Below, one piece after another: positions 51,529 through 60,063 of a DNA stretch of 64,000 nt; the stretch's first letter is position 1; each line of letters opens with the position of its first letter. The translations under genes were made by a program, and so were the position numbers. This DNA is from an uncultured Lachnospiraceae bacterium (GTDB lineage Bacteria > Bacillota > Clostridia > Lachnospirales > Lachnospiraceae): positions 1 through 64,000 of the forward strand of contig CAUAFT010000007.1 in the NCBI GenBank assembly GCA_958428365.1. Direction: 5' to 3'. Under the pieces are notes generated by a model. It worked only from the letters and a program-made list of their open reading frames with translations, had not been told where the DNA came from and made no database searches.

Positions 51529-52713
51529 ATGAAAATATTAGTAACCGGAGCAAAGGGGTTTATAGGAAAAAATTTAATTGCGACATTAAACAATATCCGT
51601 ACAGGAAAGGATAAATCATTTGGTCTGACGGAAGATATCACAATCTATGAGTATGATGTGGATTCTAATGAGTCTTTATTAGATGCTTATTGTTCTGACT
51701 GTGATTTTGTGTTCAATCTTGCAGGAGTGAACCGTCCAAAAGAGCAGAGTGAATTTATGGAGGGAAATTTCGGTTTTGCCTCCGTGCTTTTGGAAAAGCT
51801 GAAAAATCATGGAAATACTTGTCCCATCATGATTTCTTCCTCTATTCAGGCAGAATTGGACAATCCTTACGGACAGAGTAAGAAGGCAGGAGAAGACCTG
51901 ATATTTGCCTATGGAAGAGAAGTAGGGGCAAAGGTCTATGTATATCGTTATCCAAATGTATTTGGAAAGTGGTGTCGCCCGAATTATAATTCTGCGGTGG
52001 CAACGTTTTGTAATAACATCGCAAATGATTTGCCGATTCAGGTCAATGATCCAAGTGTCGTTATGAATCTGGTATATATCGACGATGTAGTGGCAGAATT
52101 AATTGCGGCATTAAAAGGTGAAGCACATATAGATGAACAGGGCTATTGTTATGTTCCGACGGTTCATACAATTACCCTGGGTGAGATTGTGGATTTAATC
52201 TATTCGTTCAAAAAGAGCAGGGAAGACCGCAGTGTGCCGGATATGACAGAGGATGGATTTAGCAAGAAGCTTTATGCAACGTATTTGAGCTATCTTCCAA
52301 CGGATCAATTCAGTTATCCATTGAAAATGAACGTGGATGAGAGAGGAAGTTTTACGGAGATTCTCAGGACAGCCGACAGAGGTCAGTTCTCGGTTAATAT
52401 CTCAAAGCCGGGGATTACGAAGGGGGAACACTGGCATCATACTAAGAATGAGAAGTTTGTTGTGGTAAGTGGAAAAGGTTTGATTCAGTTCCGCAAGATT
52501 GACAGCGATGAAATCATCAATTACCATGTAAGTGGGGATAAGATTGAGGTGGTGGACATCCCGACAGGTTATACGCATAATATTATTAATGAAGGGGATA
52601 CGGATTTAGTAACCTTTATGTGGTGCAATGAGTGTTTTAATCCGGAGAAGCCGGATACTTATTTCCTGAAGGTAAACGAGGAGAACTATCCTGGAAAATT
52701 ACAGACAGTGTAA
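51529..52713 (+). CDS. capF: CapF-like bifunctional reductase/cupin
   Basis: Second enzyme of UDP-L-FucNAc synthesis. 394 residues from ATG 51529 (GGAAAG upstream). N-terminal SDR domain MKILVTGAKGFIGKNLI, with YGQSKKAGEDL near 128; C-terminal cupin with GEHWHHTKNEKF near 300 and the metal ligands visible. The double-domain form is specific to CapF/FnlB. Confidence 0.93.
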   Translation: MKILVTGAKGFIGKNLIATLNNIRTGKDKSFGLTEDITIYEYDVDSNESLLDAYCSDCDFVFNLAGVNRPKEQSEFMEGNFGFASVLLEKLKNHGNTCPIMISSSIQAELDNPYGQSKKAGEDLIFAYGREVGAKVYVYRYPNVFGKWCRPNYNSAVATFCNNIANDLPIQVNDPSVVMNLVYIDDVVAELIAALKGEAHIDEQGYCYVPTVHTITLGEIVDLIYSFKKSREDRSVPDMTEDGFSKKLYATYLSYLPTDQFSYPLKMNVDERGSFTEILRTADRGQFSVNISKPGITKGEHWHHTKNEKFVVVSGKGLIQFRKIDSDEIINYHVSGDKIEVVDIPTGYTHNIINEGDTDLVTFMWCNECFNPEKPDTYFLKVNEENYPGKLQTV

Positions 52714-52746
52714 GGTCAGCCTCAGTTAAAATATGGGGAGGATAAT

Positions 52747-52818
52747 ATGGATTCTCACAAAGGAAAATTATATATAAATCTAAAGTACGAAGAAGAGATA
52801 TATAAGACAGGAGAATAG
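52747..52818 (+). CDS. 23-residue small ORF between capF and capG
   Basis: ATG 52747 follows GGGGAGG at the right spacing; the frame gives MDSHKGKLYIN then LKYEEEIYKTGE and ends six bases before capG. It could be a remnant of a lost gene, a small translated spacer that couples capG, or chance. It is not recognised. Confidence 0.3.
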   Translation: MDSHKGKLYINLKYEEEIYKTGE

Positions 52819-52823
52819 GAATC

Positions 52824-53972
52824 ATGAGTAAATTAAAATTAATGACAATCGTAGGAACACGTCCTGAGATTATCCGGTTGGCGGCAGTGATGAAAAAATG
52901 CGATAAGTATTTTGAGCAGATTCTGGTACATACCGGACAGAATTATGACTATTGCCTTAATCAAGTATTCTTTGACGATTTGGGATTGCGGGAGCCGGAC
53001 TATTATCTGGATGCCGTAGGTGCCGATTTAGGAGAGACTATTGGAAATATTATTGCAAAAAGCTACAAGCTGATGACTGAAGTTCAGCCAGATGCGTTAC
53101 TGATTCTTGGCGATACGAATAGCTGTCTGAGTGCGATCAGTGCAAAACGTCTGCATATTCCAATTTTTCATATGGAGGCAGGAAACCGTTGTTTTGACGA
53201 GTGTCTGCCCGAAGAGACGAACCGCAGAATTGTGGATCATATTGCAGATGTGAATATGTGTTATTCCGAACATGCCAGAAGATATTTGAACTATGAGGGC
53301 ACAGCGAAGGAAAGAACTTATGTGACGGGTTCTCCAATGGCGGAGGTTCTGCATAACAATCTGGACAAGATAGAAGCAAGTGATGTATTAGAGAAGTTGG
53401 GGTTAGAAAAAGGAAAATATATTCTGCTGTCCGCACATCGTGAAGAGAATATTGACACAGAGGAGAACTTCAATCATCTGTTTACAGCAATTAATGCTAT
53501 GGCAGAGAAATACGATATGCCAATTCTTTATTCCTGTCATCCGAGAAGTAAGAAGTTCTTAGAACAGAGAGGTTTTCAACTGGATGAGAGAGTAAAGATG
53601 CACGAGCCGTTAGGATTTCATGACTACAATCATCTTCAGATGAATGCATTTGCAGTTGTGAGTGACAGCGGTACGCTTCCGGAAGAATCCAGTTATTTTA
53701 ATTCATTGGGACATCCATTTCCAGCAGTCTGTATCCGTACGAGCACAGAGAGACCGGAGGCATTGGATAAGGGAAACTTTATTCTTGCCGGAATCACAAC
53801 GGAACAGGTATTACAGGCGGTAGATACGGCAGTGGAAATGGTCAAAAACGGGGACAATGGACTTGACGTGCCGAATTATGTGGATGAAAATGTCAGCACA
53901 AAAGTAGTGAAGTTAATCCAGAGTTATGTGGGGATTGTAAATAAGATGGTGTGGAGAAAAAATCAGGTCTGA
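52824..53972 (+). CDS. capG: non-hydrolysing UDP-GlcNAc 2-epimerase family (CapG type)
   Basis: 382 residues. MTIVGTRPEIIRLAAVMKKC at the start, HTGQNYDYCLNQVFFDDL near 38, MEAGNRCFDECLPEETNR near 116, SAHREENID near 208, SDSGTLPEESSYF near 285. In the capE-capF context it makes UDP-L-FucNAc; by sequence alone it resembles WecB. Last polysaccharide gene before the accessory island. Confidence 0.93.
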   Translation: MSKLKLMTIVGTRPEIIRLAAVMKKCDKYFEQILVHTGQNYDYCLNQVFFDDLGLREPDYYLDAVGADLGETIGNIIAKSYKLMTEVQPDALLILGDTNSCLSAISAKRLHIPIFHMEAGNRCFDECLPEETNRRIVDHIADVNMCYSEHARRYLNYEGTAKERTYVTGSPMAEVLHNNLDKIEASDVLEKLGLEKGKYILLSAHREENIDTEENFNHLFTAINAMAEKYDMPILYSCHPRSKKFLEQRGFQLDERVKMHEPLGFHDYNHLQMNAFAVVSDSGTLPEESSYFNSLGHPFPAVCIRTSTERPEALDKGNFILAGITTEQVLQAVDTAVEMVKNGDNGLDVPNYVDENVSTKVVKLIQSYVGIVNKMVWRKNQV

Positions 53973-54015
53973 TTGTCGGATTTGAGTTAGGCATTTTACA
54001 GGGAGGAGAAAGAGT

Positions 54016-57000
54016 ATGAAGTACAAATATTTTATTAAAGATGAAGCACTTAATACATCTGACGATGATTATTTTGGACATGTTGACATAGCTGAAAATA
54101 TCCAAAGAATGATTGACAATACAGATGCGCCGTTCAACATTGCGATAATTGGAAAATGGGGAATGGGAAAGTCATCTTTAATTAATATGGTGAAAAAGAT
54201 TCTGCAAAGTAATTCAGATAAATATCTGGTGCAGGAAATCAATGCGTGGAAATATCAGAAAGAAGAATTTGGAAAAGCGTTTTTAAAACAGTTGTTGCAA
54301 TTAGTGGAGGGAAAACAGTTTACCACACAGCAGCAGTTCGATCATACGTTAGGAAAATATCTGGAAGAACCAGCCCTGGACGTGGCAGAAAATAGAGCAG
54401 ATAGATTTTCGGTAAAAAAATTGCCGGGAATTTTATGCTCTTTTTTTCATGAAAAGAAAAAGTATATTGTAAAGGGTGTAATATTTTTTCTGGTAACATT
54501 TTTGGCAGTATTTTTATATAAAATACTTGCATTACAAAAATCGCCATTTGATGGAAACTTCCTTGAACTGCTCCGGGCATCCATATTGTGTTACTGTAAA
54601 AATGTTGTAGTCGTATTAATTGTCCCGCTGTTTGTCTGGTATGGAAAGATTTACATGGATAAAATGGTAGGACGTCAGAATCTTCAGGTAGGTGTTACGA
54701 TGCCGTTGGAATCCAGGGATGATTATGAGATATATCTTCGCGCGGCGTTAAAGAAAAACAGGAATAAAAAAATCATAACCGTAATTGATGATCTTGACCG
54801 TCTGGATATGGCGAAAATAGTCGAGGCCTTAGATGCGCTGAAAGTTTTTATGGACTTAGATAATTGTATTTTTATCGTTCCCTTTGATGATGCGATTTTA
54901 AAGAAGGCGTTGGATCAGAAACGAATTAAAAACTTAAGCAGTACAGAGTCGGAGATTGACAGCGAACTTGTTTTGGACAAGTTATTCCAATACAAGATTT
55001 ACATACCGGAACTTGTAAAAATAAACGTTAAGGAATATGCAGTCGAACTTTTCCGGAAAAATTGTACGGACTTTGTCCGTGAATATATGAATGATAACAT
55101 GGATGATGCATGCCGGATTGTCCGCAATGTTATTATTCATAACCATGTGACGACTCCGCGTCAGGTGAAAAAACTGTTAAATAATTTTATGAACAATCTG
55201 ATGGTTGCGTACAACCGCCAGGAGAGAGGAATGATACAGGATGGTTTTGTGACAGAGCTGGAGAGTCTTCAGTTCATTGCAAAAATATCCGTATTACAGG
55301 CAGATTATAATGAATTTTATGATTTGCTTTTTGTGGATTTCAATGCGATGGATGAACTATTGGCGATTTATCGTGACCAAGCAGATGTAGTTCCGGAATA
55401 TTTGAGCGAATATTTTTATATAGGAAAAGAGAATAATGAAGTCCATTTAAAATCAAAATATAAATCCCTAATCGATTATCTCATTTATACTGAGAAGTAT
55501 AGGGGAACGGCTTCCATAGCGTCCTATATGTATATGGCACAGGATAAAATCAGTGTATTGACAGGTGACAGAATACAACAGGAATTCATAACTTCTGCCT
55601 TGAGCAAAAATGTTCAGTCGGTACGTGAAATGCTGGATGAAACCCCTGTTTTGGCTGAAAAATTGTCTCAATTTTTAATGCTTTCCGATGATATGGACGA
55701 AGTCATGATGATTTGTAATATGTCAGTCAATGTGATTGATATAGTAAAAGAGCCTTATCGAAAAGAATTAATCTCTGAGATTTCAAATCGCTTAGGTAAT
55801 TGTATTGAATATGTTGATGATACCGGTGTTTCGTGGTTGAATTTTGACCTTTATTTTGTTGCTAAGGAAGAGGCAGAAGAACCGCAGATTTTTGACACTG
55901 CTTTGAAAAAATATATGTCAGATGCAATGAAAGCGGATGATGCAGTATCCATTTTGGCGGCCATTCTAAAGCATCGTCGTGAATTATCAACGGATACGGA
56001 CAGCGATTTGAGGAGACATATTCGGAACTTTGTAGATGAAGGAGAATATGGATGTGCACAGATAAATGAGATGTGTGCGGATTTAGATGATGAGAGTGTT
56101 GCCGAGTATTTTGGGGACGGGGTATTTGAACGGATTGCAGATGATATTCTGGAACATGCCGATTTAGAATCAGGGGAGACGGGAAAAGATTTCCTGCGTT
56201 ATTTTTCTATTTATGTGGATGAAGAGAATATCTCAGATTATGGGGATTTGCTTACAAGGATGGCAGCGAATACGAAAGCACATAAGCTTTTGGCTGACAC
56301 ATTATCCACGGAAAATATGTTCGAGGCGATACCGAAAGATATCGGGACGGCAATATTGAAAGAAATCACAGCAAATGAGGTAGAAGACAGTACAGAGGGA
56401 ACATATTGCATACTCAGTGCATTGCCGTATGTGGTGGATGAAAGTGAGGAACAAGATGAAAATACTTTAGACCCATTTATAAATAATTCGGATTTGTCTG
56501 AAGACTTGTTGATTTCCATAATTGAAAATTATGTGGCGAATGGCAATAACATAGAATTATTAAAAGATACCATAGAAGACCTGTCCATTTCTGCGTCAAA
56601 AGAAGAGGAAAAATTGGAAGCATTATGCAAACTGTCAAAGCATTATTCAACTGCCCAGAATAAGTTCCTGGTGGAACTGCTTGAGAAAAGGACTGCTTTT
56701 GAAAGCAATAAAGATTATGATTATGAAAAAGAATTAATACGGCGATTGTACAGAGAAAGTGCATTTTCAGATGAAATTGTAACCCTGGTGTCAGATAAGT
56801 TGATTACCTGGCAGGAAGATTATGGGAATAAGCTTCCATACCTTGAGTTTGTAATATTTGCAGTGGAAGAAGTGATAGAGGATTTGGAGACAGAGACAGC
56901 AGATGAAGCGGCAAATGGCTTTCTGTCAAGGTATGCATTATTCCCGGCAGAGGTGATTCGTGTCTTTAACAATATTGGAGAATATGTTAGTGAAGACGTT

Positions 57001-57813
57001 CTTGTTGATGCGGCAGAAAAATTTAAAGATGTCTCCGAGCCGGTTCTGATTGATTCCGTTGCAAGATTCTATTTTGTAAATGCTGCTATATTCATTGAAG
57101 GTAATCAAAATCTATCGGAGCTTTTGAATTTCATTGAACGGAATTGGGATGAGCTTACCGACAAAAAAGAAGCATTGAACGCATTACATTGGCGGTATGG
57201 AAGGATTAATACAAAGAGCGTTGTAAATCTCAGCAAAAAAATAGTGAGTGACTCAAAAATATTGCCTGATGCAAAGAAATGTATGGGTAAATTTTATGAT
57301 AACTTAAATATGGAAGAATTATCTCTTCTTATGATTGATCTTGTGAGAGAATCAGATATTGATGACATGAAAGAGTTGTTGTTTGGAGGAGAGACATCCA
57401 GAACACTTGAGGAAGTGATAACTTATATCGCTGATAATCCGGAGACCTTTGTGAAATCTGATTTGGAAATTGGGTTGGATATTTTGCATGGAAGTACAGC
57501 AAAAAATGATAATAGATGGAACAAGATTTGTCATGCATATCTGTTACAAAATCAGAACGTTGCTCAAAATGAAAAAATGTTAGATGGAATTATTGAAGAG
57601 GTAAAGCATAACGGCAGGGATAAGGAAAAAGTGCTCCCGTTACTCCTTCTGATTTATGGGAACACTGCAAGCGATAATTTGAAAAGCAGGGTGATTGCCA
57701 CTGTAAAGGAGCTTGGTATAACCAGAAAGTTCAAGAAATTACTAGGAGAGGAAGAGAAAAAAGAATTTGAAACTCTTGGGAAAAAGGGACCACTGACATC
57801 ACAGGCAGAGTGA
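54016..57813 (+). CDS. KAP-family P-loop NTPase with long helical C-terminus
   Basis: 1265 residues. Walker A GKWGMGKS at residues 46-53; two membrane segments inserted after it (about 150-172 and 190-212), the KAP hallmark; Walker B IITVIDDLDRLD near 252; TTPRQVKKLLNNFMNNL near 377. The last 800 residues are acidic and helical, probably repeat-like, without a recognised domain. KAP NTPases are membrane-linked STAND-like ATPases, some involved in phage exclusion (PifA). No clear promoter is seen in the 43-base gap after capG, so it may be transcribed with it. Codon use is AT-rich. Confidence 0.8.
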   Translation: MKYKYFIKDEALNTSDDDYFGHVDIAENIQRMIDNTDAPFNIAIIGKWGMGKSSLINMVKKILQSNSDKYLVQEINAWKYQKEEFGKAFLKQLLQLVEGKQFTTQQQFDHTLGKYLEEPALDVAENRADRFSVKKLPGILCSFFHEKKKYIVKGVIFFLVTFLAVFLYKILALQKSPFDGNFLELLRASILCYCKNVVVVLIVPLFVWYGKIYMDKMVGRQNLQVGVTMPLESRDDYEIYLRAALKKNRNKKIITVIDDLDRLDMAKIVEALDALKVFMDLDNCIFIVPFDDAILKKALDQKRIKNLSSTESEIDSELVLDKLFQYKIYIPELVKINVKEYAVELFRKNCTDFVREYMNDNMDDACRIVRNVIIHNHVTTPRQVKKLLNNFMNNLMVAYNRQERGMIQDGFVTELESLQFIAKISVLQADYNEFYDLLFVDFNAMDELLAIYRDQADVVPEYLSEYFYIGKENNEVHLKSKYKSLIDYLIYTEKYRGTASIASYMYMAQDKISVLTGDRIQQEFITSALSKNVQSVREMLDETPVLAEKLSQFLMLSDDMDEVMMICNMSVNVIDIVKEPYRKELISEISNRLGNCIEYVDDTGVSWLNFDLYFVAKEEAEEPQIFDTALKKYMSDAMKADDAVSILAAILKHRRELSTDTDSDLRRHIRNFVDEGEYGCAQINEMCADLDDESVAEYFGDGVFERIADDILEHADLESGETGKDFLRYFSIYVDEENISDYGDLLTRMAANTKAHKLLADTLSTENMFEAIPKDIGTAILKEITANEVEDSTEGTYCILSALPYVVDESEEQDENTLDPFINNSDLSEDLLISIIENYVANGNNIELLKDTIEDLSISASKEEEKLEALCKLSKHYSTAQNKFLVELLEKRTAFESNKDYDYEKELIRRLYRESAFSDEIVTLVSDKLITWQEDYGNKLPYLEFVIFAVEEVIEDLETETADEAANGFLSRYALFPAEVIRVFNNIGEYVSEDVLVDAAEKFKDVSEPVLIDSVARFYFVNAAIFIEGNQNLSELLNFIERNWDELTDKKEALNALHWRYGRINTKSVVNLSKKIVSDSKILPDAKKCMGKFYDNLNMEELSLLMIDLVRESDIDDMKELLFGGETSRTLEEVITYIADNPETFVKSDLEIGLDILHGSTAKNDNRWNKICHAYLLQNQNVAQNEKMLDGIIEEVKHNGRDKEKVLPLLLLIYGNTASDNLKSRVIATVKELGITRKFKKLLGEEEKKEFETLGKKGPLTSQAE

Positions 57814-57896
57814 GGTTTATCAGCAAACCATTATTATATAAGTTGTAGGTTTTGCTCTGATAAAATATATTTATGAAACATAAAAACGCCTAATTA

Positions 57897-57925
57897 TTGA
57901 AAAAATTTAAAAATAGTGATAAAAT
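57897..57925 (+). promoter_or_regulatory. promoter of the DUF2589 cassette
   Basis: TTGAAA (57897-57902), 17 bases, TAAAAT (57920-57925), 60 bases before the first gene. The gap after the KAP gene otherwise shows one weak hairpin (GGTTT/AAACC at about 57814). Confidence 0.65.
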
Positions 57926-57985
57926 ATCAGAAAAACAAAGCTAAAAGACAGATATTTTCGAAAAATAAAAAAGGGGGGAGTGCAT

Positions 57986-58423
57986 ATGGGTGTACCATTG
58001 TCAAAACTTATCACCGATGTAGGATTGGCGGTTCAAAATGCAAACGCAGCCATTGAAAGATACGCAGCAGAAGCCTATCTAGTCCAGGGATATGTACCAC
58101 AGGATATAGACGGAACGGATGAAAAACCGGAATATCACCCGGTAACTTACCGGCTGAATATCCCGACTGCGGGCGGAAAAAAAGCAGTGGATGTTCCGGC
58201 AACGGCGTTGATGAACCACACTACATTATCTTTGGAACAAGTAGATGTCAGATTAAAATTTGTACTGGAAGAGAGTACAGGAGAGGAGGTAATGGTAAGA
58301 GTCAAATCTACAGGAAATGCAAAAGAAATGTATTCGGTGAGCGAGCTTGCCATGCAGTTTAAGACTTCGCCGCCATCAGAGGGAACAGCAAGAGTGGAAA
58401 ACCGGCATATTCAGTCGCTGTAG
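57986..58423 (+). CDS. DUF2589-like small protein, first of the cassette
   Basis: 145 residues from ATG 57986 after AAGGGGGGAG; a GTG at 57980 is possible. N-terminal helix VPLSKLITDVGLAVQNANAA, then a beta-rich part with KKAVDVPATALMNHTTLSLEQ and VDVRLKFVLEES. The helix-then-beta plan and the motif order parallel the next protein, so both look like one extended family. No signal peptide, membrane segment or enzyme motif. Function unknown. Confidence 0.65.
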   Translation: MGVPLSKLITDVGLAVQNANAAIERYAAEAYLVQGYVPQDIDGTDEKPEYHPVTYRLNIPTAGGKKAVDVPATALMNHTTLSLEQVDVRLKFVLEESTGEEVMVRVKSTGNAKEMYSVSELAMQFKTSPPSEGTARVENRHIQSL

Positions 58424-58476
58424 CCGTAAGAGGTAAAAGCAGACAGGAGTGTCCGGTGTAAGAAAGGAGTAAAAAT

Positions 58477-59121
58477 ATGAGTAATGATGAATTAAAGAAC
58501 AACGCTTCGGAAGATAAGCAGACAGTGGAATCCAAAGAGCAGAATGGGATGGCAGCAAGTAATGGCGGAGGTGGCGGAGCAGAACAATTTGCAGCACTTC
58601 CCATTGAGTCGCTGATCTGTAAGCCCATTATCGCAGCGGCACAGGGACAGCAGGAGCTGACCGCAGTCTATATTGATGGAATCAAAAAGCTTGCTTACGA
58701 TGAAAATGGAAATACGAATAAACTTTCATTTTCTTATAAGCGGCCAGTCGTGCAGCCGGATGGCACCATGAGCAGTCAGGATTGTACCATTGACGCACCT
58801 CTGCTGTCACTGGTTCCTGTACCGGCGTTCACTATGGACGAACTGACAGTAGACTTCAACATGGAAGTGAAAAATACGGAGATGTCGGACAGTAAGACCC
58901 ATACGGATGTCAGCAGTACCGTAAAATACAATTCCTGGTTTGGACTGAATGCCAGCATTACGGGAAATGTATCCTCCGATACGGAACATAAGAGGCAGAC
59001 GGACAGCACGGCAACTTATACAATTCATGCCCGTGCCGTACAGCAGCAGCCGTCAGAGGGAATGGCGAAGCTAACCGCCTTGTTTGCCCAGAGCATGGAA
59101 CCGATCAATAACAAAGTCTAG
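58477..59121 (+). CDS. DUF2589 protein
   Basis: 214 residues. A charged N-terminus with a Gly run is followed by ALPIESLICKPIIAAAQGQQ, DAPLLSLVPVPAFTMDELTV and DFNMEVKNTE, which I recognise as DUF2589. Ser/Thr-rich beta strands follow (TDVSSTVKYNSWFG). Long runs of alternating polar residues suggest an assembling beta protein. It lies between the smaller DUF2589-like gene and the treble-clef gene. Biochemistry unknown. Confidence 0.75.
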   Translation: MSNDELKNNASEDKQTVESKEQNGMAASNGGGGGAEQFAALPIESLICKPIIAAAQGQQELTAVYIDGIKKLAYDENGNTNKLSFSYKRPVVQPDGTMSSQDCTIDAPLLSLVPVPAFTMDELTVDFNMEVKNTEMSDSKTHTDVSSTVKYNSWFGLNASITGNVSSDTEHKRQTDSTATYTIHARAVQQQPSEGMAKLTALFAQSMEPINNKV

Positions 59122-59150
59122 AGCAGTCCATGATATAAGGCGGTGAGAGG

Positions 59151-59945
59151 ATGTCATTGGGAGCAGGTGTTGTCTGTGATTTACCTGTCAATAAATATAT
59201 CCGAAATGTGGAAGGAAGCGCAAAGGATCCCCTGCCGTTTGAACCGTCGAACAAACACGGATGGCTTGGTCTGTGGAAAAAAGAGACCAAATGGGATGAT
59301 AGCATTTATGGAAAGATCCGGTGTTGTACCTGTGGACGGGAAGATGGATGGACTGATGTCTGGGGAAGTCCCCACGTCATGGTAGGCGGACATATCGTGC
59401 TGGGTGCGGAGGCAGATGCGGTATCGGGAAGCGGCGCAGCACCTAAGCAGGCAGGAAATCTCAGAGGAGGAAACAGAATCTTTATTGCGCCAATCTGTAG
59501 CGAATGCAACGGACAGAGTGGGGATATGTTAGTTGTTGCAGCGAATAAGATTGTACAGCTATGCGGTTTCTTTGGTGATTCTGATGGACGGGTTGAGGTA
59601 GATGCGCAGATGTGGCATGAAAAGGAAGCAAGGAGAAAGAGCGGAGAGGGGGAAACCTATAGAAATTATTATCGGTATAAAAGAATTTATTTCAAAAGAG
59701 TGGATGAGTTCAGGCAGAAAGCAGCAGAGATTGTGAAAAGCCAGACAGGGCTGACAAGATGGGACTATGATTACCTGAAAAGCAGTGCTGTATCTCAGCC
59801 GGCAACTGCCGCCGGAGCCTCGACACAATCCGTATCCGTTGCTCCAGGTAAGTCCAGTGCAAGATCAAGACCGTCAAGGTATTCCATTCCAAAGGACGTG
59901 CGGTATAATTATGGCCGGACAGGGTTTGACTACGGGGAATTATAA
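59151..59945 (+). CDS. zinc treble-clef (HNH-like) protein
   Basis: 264 residues. CCTCGRED near residue 58, HVMVGGHIV near 74 and IAPICSECNGQSGD near 110 give a CxxC...GGH...CxxCN arrangement, similar to degenerate HNH/treble-clef nucleases. The second catalytic His is not certain. A basic helical segment follows and the C-terminus is Ser/Ala-rich, ending KDVRYNYGRTGFDYG. Last gene of the cassette; a strong terminator follows 15 bases later. Confidence 0.65.
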   Translation: MSLGAGVVCDLPVNKYIRNVEGSAKDPLPFEPSNKHGWLGLWKKETKWDDSIYGKIRCCTCGREDGWTDVWGSPHVMVGGHIVLGAEADAVSGSGAAPKQAGNLRGGNRIFIAPICSECNGQSGDMLVVAANKIVQLCGFFGDSDGRVEVDAQMWHEKEARRKSGEGETYRNYYRYKRIYFKRVDEFRQKAAEIVKSQTGLTRWDYDYLKSSAVSQPATAAGASTQSVSVAPGKSSARSRPSRYSIPKDVRYNYGRTGFDYGEL

Positions 59946-59959
59946 TTCGGAATATTTGA

Positions 59960-60002
59960 GAAGCCGGAGGTCCTTTGATGGGACTTCCGGCTTCTTATTT
60001 TG
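59960..60002 (+). terminator. terminator of the DUF2589 cassette
   Basis: GAAGCCGGAGGTCC pairs with GGGACTTCCGGCTTC around a TTTGAT loop, followed by TTATTTTGTT. One of the strongest hairpins in the window. Confidence 0.85.
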
Positions 60003-60031
60003 TTGCTTTTCCCAGTAGAAATGGCTATACT
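60003..60031 (+). promoter_or_regulatory. promoter of the ATPase/nuclease pair
   Basis: TTGCTT (60003-60008), 17 bases, TATACT (60026-60031), directly after the preceding terminator. It makes the two-gene unit independently transcribed. Confidence 0.6.
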
Positions 60032-60063
60032 ATAGACATATGGAGAGATTCTGGAGGTAATTC

